NCBI GenBank assembly: GCA_030549495.1
Contig: JAUIRK010000708.1
Span: forward strand, 310,001 to 374,000
Origin: Nectonema munidae
Taxonomy: Eukaryota; Nematomorpha; Nectonematoida; Nectonematidae
Length of the DNA stretch: 64,000 nucleotides
Direction: 5' to 3'
Positions 39,701 to 51,400 of this stretch are shown here, in pieces. The position numbers and the translations under genes were made by a program. Below the pieces are notes generated by a model. That model did not search any database, was not told the DNA's origin, and saw nothing but the letters and a program-made list of their open reading frames with translations. Position 1 is the first letter of the stretch. Each line of letters opens with the position of its first letter.

Positions 39701-42700
39701 GGGATTGATATTGTATCGCAGCACAGAATTGTCATGATCGACATGCTTATATCTAAAGAACAAAGGAGAAAAGTAAAAAAGATAGGGCGATTCAGGACAT
39801 GGCTACTTGAAGACAGAAAAGTTCAAGGTAGATATCAAGATTTAGTTGAAAATGGTTTAAAAGAAAAACAAATAGGTGATAATATTGAGGAAATGTGGAG
39901 TCATCTTAGAAAGAATCTGTTGACAGCAAGTTTGATTGTGCTTGGTAGAACGAAAGGTGGTAGAAGAACTCAAAAAGAAACTTGGTGGTGGAAAGAAGAG
40001 ATTAGAGAAGTATTAAAAGCTAAGAAGCAAGCTTTTAAAAAATGGCAGGTAAGTAAGTTGGAAGAAGACAAACAAATGTATAGACTCAAGAAAAAAGAAG
40101 CTAAAAAGATCATTGCGGTATCAAAAGCAAGGGAAACAGACAAAATGTACGAGGCACTTGATAGTAAGAATGGTGATAAGCAAATTTTTAAACTTGCAAA
40201 GGCTAAGCAAAGAGATATCAAGGAATGTGGAAATATCGACATTATAAGGGACAAAGAAGGAAAAATTCTTTTTAAAGAAGAAGAAATAGAGGAGAGATGG
40301 AAAGAATATTTTGAAGATCTGTTAAACGTTGAAAACGAGCATAATTGCATCGTTGCAGGTACAAAAATTGAAGGTCCCGAGCTAGGTTTGGAGGAAAAGG
40401 AATTATATGAAGCAATAAATAAAATGAAAATAAATAAAGCAACAGGATCGAGTGAAGTAAGTGTAGAAATGATAAAAGCTGGAGGAAGAGAATGCTGGAA
40501 GATGATGAGTAGATTATTGGAACAGATTTGGAAAGAAGAAAAAATGCCAGAAGAATGGACTAAAAGTCTCATTGTTCCAATTTACAAAAATAAAAAAGAT
40601 GTGTTAACTGCGAAAATTACCGGGGCATAAAACTAATAGAACACGGATTAAAACTTCTGGAAAAAATTTTGGCTGAACGTTTAAGAAATCAAGTTAACAT
40701 AAATGATAACCAGTTTGGATTTATGAGAGGAAAGAGTACAGTAGATCCTATATTTATAGTTAGACAGGTGATGGAAAAGAGACTTGAAGGAAATCAGCCT
40801 TTATTCTGCGGTTTTGTAGACCTAGAGAAAGCGTATGATAGGGTTCCAAGGGATGTTGTGTACTGGAGTCTAAGAGAAAAAGGAATTAGTGAAAAGTTAG
40901 TGAGACTAGTTAAGGAAACCTATAGAAACTCTAAAACTTCCATCAGAACAATGAACGGATACTCACAGGAATTCGACATAAAAGTAGGGTTACACCAAGG
41001 TTCTGCATTGAGCCCTTTTCTTTTTGCAGTTGTTATTGATGAAATCTCCAAAAATATCAGGAGTAAATGAACTTTTGTTTGCCGATGACTTAATAATTAT
41101 AGCAGATAGTGAAAAAGAATTACAGGAAAGACTAAGTATATGGCAAAAAAGTCTCGAGGAAAAAGGCCTAAAGTTGAATGCAGGCAAAACCAAAGTGATG
41201 AAGGTTAGTAGAAATGACAAGACTGAGATAAGGATAAAAGACGTTCATGGAATTGAGTTAAATCAAGTTAAAGAGTTCAAGTATTTAGGATCAGTTATTG
41301 AGATGGAAGGAGGATGTTGTAAAGACGTTCAGTCGAGATTGAATGCCAGTTGGGCAAAATGGAAAGAGGTTAAACCTGTTCTAAACGATAGAAGACTAGC
41401 CATGAATTTAAAGGCCAAGGTATATACATCAATAGTTAGACCCGTCATGACTTACGGATCAGAATGTTGGTGTCTGAGAAATAATGAAAAGAAAAAGCTA
41501 GAAGTGTCGGAAATGAAAATGCTGAGAATGATGCTGAACGTTACGAGAAAAGATAGGATTAAAAATGAAGAAGTGAGACATAGAACAAAAGTGACGACGA
41601 GTGTTGTAGATGTAATGGAAAGAAACAAGATGAGATGGTTTGGACACTTGCTAAGAAGAAAAAGCGATGAAAAAATAAAGATAGCGTACGATGAGCCTGT
41701 ACAAGGAAAGAGAAAAAGAGGAAGGCCAAGATTGAGATGGAGGGATGATTTGAAAAGGTCCATGGAAAAATTTGGGTTGAAAGAAAGCGATGCGAAGGAC
41801 AGAAACCTATGGAGAAACAGGATCAAGCCACCGACCCCCATTTAGGGGATAAGATGATGAAGAAGAAGAAGAAGAAGATATAGTAGTATCTCTATTATAT
41901 AAATGGTGTTACTGACTCGTAGGGAACGACAGGAAAAATTGCAACCTTCAAAAATTGGACAGATTTCTTATGGTATGTATGAGATAACGACATTTCTTTC
42001 ACAGATATGACGTGTAGATTTTTAATAAAAAAATTATTTTTCCTTTCTTTTTTACGGAAGGTGATGTCAACCAAGACATCGAAAATTTGAAAGTTTTCCA
42101 ATTTTTTTTTTAAATAAACGCAAAACTTTTTTTTCTTTTTTATTTTCATTAAGAAATTCTACTTTATAAAATTTGACATGGAGGAGACATTGAACATTTA
42201 AAGAAATAGTGTTGACATTGTGTAAGTTAATGCTATACGTATGTCATGTATAAAAAGGTACGCTAAATGAACTAGGAAATTTGCAATGCAACATTGACTA
42301 TAGTACATCTTCGATTATGATTTAATTCATTTTGAACACATTTCCATTTTTGATTCATGCATTGAATGGTGTAGATAAAATAAAGTATGATTTATATAAT
42401 AAATTATTTGCCATTTACAGAGATCGAACCCAAGATGACTTGTTTTAGGAACTATTACCTTATCTGCAAGCGAACTATACTCTTAACTTAGATACATCTT
42501 CCAATTTTATATTTTTAAATTTAAATAATTCAATACATTTTTTAATTTAAAATTCTTCGGAAAGCATTTTCTAACTTACACTTTATTGGACAGGCGCACT
42601 CAAGCACCATCAAGAACATTCACGTTAGCAGCGATGACAAGCTCATTGTTTCTTCAGAATTCTTGGAAGTTGTGAAAGTGTGGCAAATGGATCCGATCAG

Positions 42701-45700
42701 CATTCTTCTGAGCTGTAGTGTTCCCTCTCATATGCTCTGTGTCACACCTGACAGCAGATACGCTATCTCCGGAAACCTAGATAAAAGGTTCTTTCCACTA
42801 TATTCTTTCACAGACATATACAAATTGATTTTGTTATCTTTCTCAATGTTCTTACTTACAATATCTCGTTTGCTTCACGTTACTGCAAACAATGTATTGC
42901 GTACGTGGTGATTGGTTAATCCGACATCTATGGTTAGAGCATTAGTGAGATCGTATTTAGAAGTGTCTAATTAAAAAATTTTACATTCAAAATTTCAAAA
43001 CAAAAAGATATTTTTAAGCAATTGGAAATTTTATTGAAATTTATACTAAAAACTTCTCTATACTAACTTATTTCATTCTTTTTTCACTTTTTTTATTCAC
43101 TTTATTTTTAAATTAAAGATAAAACGTCTAAAATTGGAAGAAATCTTCATTTTCTTCAAAAAATTTTATTGCTCCACTTAAATAAGAACGCATTTCTTTA
43201 ATGGATGTCGGAGGCTCTGTATCAAAGTTTGATTCATCATTTCCAACACTAAAAGAACTACCATCGTTTCTTCCTTCGGCAGTAGCAACAATTTCAACGA
43301 TGTCTTCATCTGTTTAATTTCTTGTTGTAATAATAATTACAATCTATAATATTAAATCTAAAAAATTTTGAAAAGTCGGATTAAAAAATAATCTATATAG
43401 GTTATTCCTTATACATGGAATTAAAAAAGTATGTCGTAGTCGGAATCAAAATTTGTCGGATTAATAAATTAAGAAATATAAAAATAGTCAATGGACTTTA
43501 TTATTTGCAAAAAAAGTGTCGGATATATTAAATTTTCGAGTTAAAAATTATCGGATTAGGAAAGCATCACTTGAATTGCTAATATAAATAAAACTTTTTT
43601 TCACTAAAGTCGTCAAGACACTTTGCCTGAAAGAAAGAATTAAAAGACCTTTTTTTAGAAGTACGTTTTACATACCTTGAATTAACGTTCCCTTGATTTT
43701 ACGTCCTCGCCAAATGATCGATGACGTCATCTTTTTGGTCATTAAATGCATTATTAATACGTTTTTTCTTTGTGATTTTATGTATTAAAAAGTTTATAAA
43801 GGTTAATAATTCATCCAACTTCACTGTAGTAGTCTTCTTTAGCTGCCATAGTCCCTCACGTCGTACACTGTGTGACCATGTGTGATCCAGGCTAGGATTT
43901 TCGTGTTGTATGTCAATTTAAAGGTCAACCTGGATTTTACGAATCCTACGTTTTACGTCCGCCGTTCGGTCCCGTGCCGTACGTAAAAAGTAAGTTCTAG
44001 TGTATTCAGTATCAAAATATAAACGAAGCGGAGATAATAATATAAAAGAAATTCAAATCTTAAAAACATTTTTATGAAGAAAGTCGACAAAAATCTGAAA
44101 ATAAAAAAATTTTAATTAAAATATTTTTTAACCCTCGCTTGGTCGTATTCGCCTTGAGCTGCCTTGTAATGATTTGACTCAAAGATTCTGATCAAAATTA
44201 TGATCATATTAAAAAAGGACAGCCTGAAAAATTCAAAATATCGATTTACTACATAAAAAGCAAGAATTTGAGAAGATTTTTACCACAAATAATGAAAAAT
44301 AGGAATTTAACACCATCTAAATTTTAACTTTTTCATGACGTATTTTCCTTTTTAAAATTTTGTCGTTTTTTGGAATAAACGAAAAATAAGATTCGTTTTT
44401 CCACAATGATTAATTTTTAAACATTGATTATTATCTTGACTATGCTTGTGAGTAGGTTTAGGGTCGCTGTATCAGTCACCCATTGTACTGATCAGAATCC
44501 GTTTGAAAACTATTTTCTTATAATTAAGCCCTAGAGCCATGATTTCCAAACTGGAGGACGCGTCCCCTGGGGGCGTGAGATGGCTATAAGAGAGGCGTAA
44601 GGCCATCTGCAAAATATTTCTAACTATTTTGCAAGAAAACGATATATAGTATAATTACATACATACATATTCTTAGTGGGCTACTTTAATTCTTGGTATG
44701 AATCAATGCCACGTGATACATATCTACAAACCAGAATATACCAGTCACGTGAGTGTTGCAGTGTATCTTTGTGATTGTGTGTGGTGTATAAGACGCTTTA
44801 TGACGTAATTGTATTGTTAAAATTTTATCTTATTGTATCTATAGTGAGTAATTATCTCTTACAGAAATGTCGGTAGCAAAGAAAAGAAAGTTTGTCGATG
44901 AGTACATAAAGTTTGGCTTCACCTTTACCGATAAAAATGGAATTCACCTTCCTCAATGTGTCGTTTGCCATGCAATTCTCAGCAATGACGCATTAAGACC
45001 TTGTCACCTGGAACGTCATTTGAAGACAAACCATTCTGCACTGAAAAAAAGCCAAAGGAGTTTTTCACAGCCAAACTTCACGAGTTAAAATGAATGAAGC
45101 TGGACACCACTAGAGCTTTTCATCAGGAAACATTCAAAGTGGTCATGAAGCACCTTACGAACTCTCATTGCTTATTTCAAAAGCAAAAAAAACTGAGTGC
45201 TCCAGGTATTGTGCTTGGAGTTGAAAGTCAGAAGAAGTTATCAAAATTATCTCTTTCTAACAACACCGTGAAACGTCGGATTGATGAGATCTCAGAGGAC
45301 TGATGTTGTCCATTGTTGTCAGTTACTTGTTTACTCACAATTTATGGATGAAGGAACTTTGAAAGAAGAAATACTTTTTTCAGCAGAAATAGACACAACA
45401 TCAAAGATTTCAGATGTGTTTGCAAAAGTTTCAAATTTTTTCCAAAAACATAATCTCTCATGGGAAAATTTAGTCGGTGTCTGCACTGACGATGCCCCAG
45501 CAATGCTTGGATCACGTTCTGGATTCGTGAAGTTAGTCAAAGAAAAGAATCAAGCAATAACTGCTACTCACTGTGTTATTCACAGGCAAGCCTTAGCCGC
45601 CAAGACTCTACCAGACGAACTACGCTTGTCACTAAACTTGGCCATTAAAGTAGTATATTTTGTGAAAATCAGCTCTTTAAATTCTACGCTTTTTGCAGCT

Positions 45701-48409
45701 CTTTGTACAGATTTAGGGACTGATCACAAATCTCTTCCGTTCCACACAGAGGTCCGTTGGTTGTCCAAGGGAAATATGCTGAGTCGCTGAAAGATGAAGT
45801 GAAAGTTTTTCTACAAAGCCAGAAGAAAGAAAATTTACATGATGCATTCTCAGAAGAAAAGTTCCAGCATAAACTAGCATATCTTGTTAATTTTTTTGAG
45901 GCAATCAACAACCTAAATGTGAAGCTTCAAGAGATAAACGCAACCATTATTGCACATTATGAAGCAATCAATGCTTTCACGGAGAAAATCCAACTTTGGA
46001 AACGTAAAGTACAAGCAGGGAATTTCTCTTCATTTTCTCATCTCAATGAACATATGTCTGAAAAGAATGACCTTGAACAGTATGCTGCAGACATGAAGAA
46101 AGAAATTTTATCTCATTTAGACTTCCTTGCTGAAGAATTTGTGCACTATTTTTTAGATATTTCCATGGACAAAATTATTTGGAAGCTGATACGAAACCGA
46201 GCAAGAGCAAGAGGAAGCCATAGATTTGAAGTGTGACTCAACTGCGCCAGATAATTTCCAGACGACCATGAAGCTGGAAGAATTTTGGGTGAAATATCTC
46301 CCTATTTACCCTAAACTTGGAGAAGAAGCACTTTGTTTATTGATTCCCTTTTCATCAACTTATCTCTGTGAAGTGGGTTTCTCGACTCGTGTTGTACTGA
46401 AAACAAAACAGCGAAATCGACTGCTCGTAGGAAGTGACTTGCGCTGTGCGTTGTCCTCTTTGAGGCCTAGAATTTCTGATCTAGTGAAAAAGGAACAACA
46501 TCATCCATCCCACTCATAATTGAAATTATTTCAGCTTTTTTTCTTTTTCAAGGATTTAGTATTAGCTAAAAGAAACTTAAAAAATTTTTTTAAGTGATAG
46601 TGTTGCAATTTCCCTTTAATATTTTTTATTTATATAAATATATATGTGGCAATTTGGCCATGTATGTGCATGAACACGTACTAATTATTGCTGCATAATA
46701 AATGTCTTATGCTTGTATTACAAATGAATTTATTTGTTTTCATCCATGTGCACCAGGCAGGGATATACCTCCATTTCCAAAACTTCTTAAAGATATAAAA
46801 ATTATAAAATGAAATTATTATGATTATAAAAAGTTTATTATATCTTGCATATCTTTTATATATGTTCTTTGGATATGGAAGGGCGTGATGATTTTATGGA
46901 AGTCAAAAAGGGGGAGTCAAGCAGAAAAGTTTGGGAACCACTGGACATGCACATATTCTATCTTAAAATCCTAAATTTTGATTAATTAAATAAATTAAAA
47001 TTTAGTATTAATATATTTACTAATTAATTAAATTAAATTTATACTCTTACTTACATGCCTTGCTTATTTTTTTTACAATTTGTACCACTTGTAGCTTTCT
47101 ATTTTATTTAGAGCAGGGATTACTTCAGTTTAAAATCTGAATGTAGTTTATTCTAAATATTCAATGTTCATAATAAAATATATTCTTAAATCTTAAAGAT
47201 TTTCTTAATTTTTTTTTTAAAAAAAATTATTTAATGAAGAGAGAAAAAGACATACTTTTATTGAAAAAACTCTCAAATATATGTCAAACTTATTTAAAAA
47301 AATTCTTTACCACATTTTGCTTTATTGTTGCTGTAGAGGAGCGTAGATGAACTTCATTATTTTTACTTAAATTTCTTTTCCTTATTTCGACTGCAAACAA
47401 ATATAAAAGCGTATTTACTTTAGCTTCTCTGATAATAAACGTCAATCTTATATCGAGACTAGTTTAAAAACATCATTTTTAACATTTTAAAATTTTCAAC
47501 ATTTAAAATGGACATTGTTTACCTAATTAAAAATTAAAAATGCAAAAATAAAACTCAATTATATACACGAAACCGATATAAAATTTGTGTAAAGCTCTTT
47601 CTTGATTGCAAACAAAATGCGACTTTATTGACTTTTACTCCCTCTGATAATTATTATTAGATGTGAATATGTCATATGACTTTTTTTCTTTTTTTTGAAG
47701 TACCTTCAAGTTGTGGAACACAACTGATGGAAAGTTGATCAATAATCTCACACACGTCTCAGAAATAACATGCATCGATATCACTCATGATTCCGAATAC
47801 GTCATTACAGGATCCAAAGACGCCTCTCTCAAAGTCTGGGAAGTCAAAACTGGGAAGTTGACGCAAGTAAGATTTTGAAAACTAAAGACTTAGTTTTAAC
47901 TCTTTCACGACTTTTGAGAATTGGACTATTTTTTCCGCATAAATAAGATAAAATACAGTGAAATTTAATAATATGGTAGAAGATGTAAGATGCAAGTTAA
48001 ACAAAAAAATAAAGGTACCGTGGGTGTGTTTTCATTGACAAGGCACTGATGCACCGCTTATATCAAACTATGAACAAATTGGTATCGATAAGTAATCGAA
48101 CCCAGAGGCTTCCGTGCTGAGTCCATCATCTCAACCAACCTGCCATGCCACCCATTATTGTACGTATAGAAGTTCTAAAAAAAATGTTAAAAAAGAGTTT
48201 ATTTGAAAAATAATTCTAAATAACAAACTTGTCTCACTTTTTTGATGATAGGGATTTAGAGGGAGGAGGTAATGGACATTTTTCAGAAAGTAAAAAAAGC
48301 GATATGGTAAAAATTAGAAATATTGAGAGAAAAAATACAAAGATATAGCCAAAGGTATATTGTAATTACTATTTATACTTCTTTTTTTATTGAATGGATA
48401 TAAATATTA

Positions 48410-48448
<39 letters not shown>

Positions 48449-51400
48449 TGTTGAACTGGTCATAGATGGGCAATAGCACAATTGTTTTTATGGTAATTAA
48501 GAAGAGACATTTTGTTTTGTGCACACTTTTTAATGTGTGATATCGGAATCTATCAGAATAGACAAACTGGACTATTTAGAGAGTATAACAATTTATGACA
48601 ATAGAAAAATGTGGGAGATGTTATTTCATCCATTTTCTTAGTGACGAAAGAAATGGAAATTAATTTTCCTTAAGTTTTGAAATTCAAAATTCCACAATCA
48701 TATGTGAAGCCACCTTTTTCCTTCTCATTCGGTTCCTGAAAAAAATGACTGATCTTCGAGAGTGTTGGATTATTATGGAAGCAAAATTTTTTTTCCATAA
48801 GTAAATCTGTTTCCAAAAAAAAGGTAAAGATACCCTCGGGTGTTTTCATCGAGAAGGCACAATTGCGCCGTTTGTATCGAAATATGAGGAAAGCAGGCAT
48901 GATGCGGGATCGAACCCAAGACCTTGAGTTATCAGATCCAGCATCTAACCAACCCTACTCACGTAAAACAGTTTTCTCTATTTTCGATATTATATTAAAA
49001 CTTGGCATTAACAGAGGCGAGACGGAGATTTTTAGTAGTTCAATTTGAAAGCGGAATAAAAAATTAATTCGAAGTTTGAATAATCTATTCACACATCACA
49101 CATAGTCTCGAAAAATGGAAAAATGATTGATTAGAAAATATGCATAAAAATAGGTTGTGTATAGCAATTTCTTTGATTTACTAATTCTGCCTTTTCTATT
49201 TCAATTTTCTAATCATTTTTTCCATTTTTCTGTCCATATACATCTTATACAATTTTCTATTGTTGATAAACTCTTTATGCTGAAGTTTTGATTGGGTGGT
49301 ATAAAAGCGATCCAAGGGAACTTGTATGCATCCTACAAATCGGAATGCTTTCTTTGTAAATAAACTTTCTTCTCCTTGGTCTTCTATGTTCGTTCAGAGT
49401 GCAAAAATTGACACAGTTAGAATGTTTTGCTAATTTTTAAAAGTAATTTAGTTGTACATTTTTGTTATAAGAATAAAATTTCTTTACTGTCAATAACAAA
49501 TCAATATGTCAAAAAATTATTTCATTACATAAAAAAAATTAAATTGATACCTTCCAAAACCTCAAGAGAGTGGACACGAGAGACATCCACCTCTCATAAG
49601 TTTTAGTAGCTATATTGCAAAACTTCAAAACGAATTAATACATGCGACATCAATGCATCCTTCTTTTTGACTATATCAATACATACTGTATTTTTCTTAA
49701 ATAAAATTTGTTCCCTCTTTGATTGGATATAATAAAAATGAGACTGGCCTGTAAAATTGCAGGTGTTTTTGGAAAGAAGTGGAAATGATCAATTTATGTT
49801 ATAGCGCGGTATAATCGGATAATGTTTTAGAGTGGTCAAAGTTATCGTTCAAATTTAGACTATAAGTAAATTATATCAAACATCGATTTCCAATCATCTC
49901 TAATTTGTAAAATTAATTTTCAAAAGCTTTATCGGCTACAAAATTAAAAAGAATTTCTTTGTTTAGAGTTTTTAGCTTTCTTTCTTTTGAGCAGGGGGTG
50001 ATCTTCTTTCCTTGTAAGAGGTCACTTGGGATAGTGTAGGGGAGAGAGAAGCCAAGTTCTCCACTGGTAACGTTAAAAGGGGCTTGAACTCATGACTTTC
50101 TTTTTAAAGTTAATTCAATCTTCTTATTAATAATGTTTTCCATAACTCGTTTGAGCAAGTTAGTAAAATATGAAAGTTTGATTAGATGTTTTGCTCTAGG
50201 GCATCATTTTGAAAGTTTCTCCCCTTTATGATGTCTTTTCTATTTTTCCATCCCATTAGGTCCTTGTGGGTCATGAAGACATTGTTTCTTGTGTGACTGC
50301 TAGCAATAACAACGAAATCATTGTATCCGGCTCCTACGACTGCTCCATCATTCTATGGAACTTCAATACTGGTAGCACAGTACACACGCTAAATCACCAC
50401 AACAACACCATCACTAGAGTCAGAATGACAAAAGATTCCCTTCTCATTCTCTCGAGTAAGCGAATACAAAAATTACATTCTTCTTTCAGACTTACTCCAT
50501 AATGAAATTCATTAAGTTCATAAAAGTGACTGGTGTTTCGACTTTCAGCAATTTACCTCCTCATAATTGAAAGTAAAATTGATCGAAAATCTACTCGTAA
50601 TTTCACTGCTAAAATTTAAAATTGTCTTAGATGCCCAAGAGGAATATTAATTAATATATAGATCTTTAATTTGTTAGTTAGTAAATTAGTTTGCTAATTA
50701 ATGAATTAGTAAATTAGTTCGTTTTAAAGAAGTTGAAGTGAAATTACAGCCAGTGAAATTCACTAGTTGTGTCTGTATGTGTTTGTGTTATTGAGATATG
50801 TTATCAAAATGTTGTTGACTTTATCTGATTTTTAGCTGGATTGGATGGCATAATGAACGTGTGGACAGCGAATCAGGGCGCGCTATTGACGACGTTCAAC
50901 TTATACTCACCTGTGATTGACTTTGTTTGCGCCAATGACGCCACTCACATCATTGCCAAGCTGAAACACTGCAAAGTATTCTGCCACTTATGCCTACACA
51001 ACAGCCCAACCTTCAAATCCGACAATATCATCCGAAACAGCCTTGAATGTAACTTAATTTTATCCAAAATTTAATTCTCCCTATAAATACTTGTAAGCAG
51101 TAACGTAGCAAGAAATTTATATTTGGAGGGGCCAAATGGAGCACTAATATACATGCTTACCTACTGGCTTTGTCTAAAATTGAAGCATCAAATGCTGCTT
51201 TTCTCTTTGTGTTTATAAGCTCCTTCCTCTACTTGTGTCCTATTCTTTGTTAAGGTTTTAGATTTTATCATGGTTAATATTTCTTAGCTACGTTTCTCAT
51301 AGCAAAGAGACATTTTTTATTGTCAATTTGCTTTCTTATTACAGGTAGATTATAGGACCATCTTAACAAAGTTAACAGTTTGATCGTTACCGTCAATATC

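Noticed and set aside
39970-40572. 200-codon minus-strand ORF
   Set aside because: It lies exactly opposite the RTE coding region, and its Ser/Leu/Phe-rich product is a shadow of that Lys/Glu-rich protein.
41452-41841. 129-codon minus-strand ORF
   Set aside because: Antisense shadow of the RTE 3' coding region.
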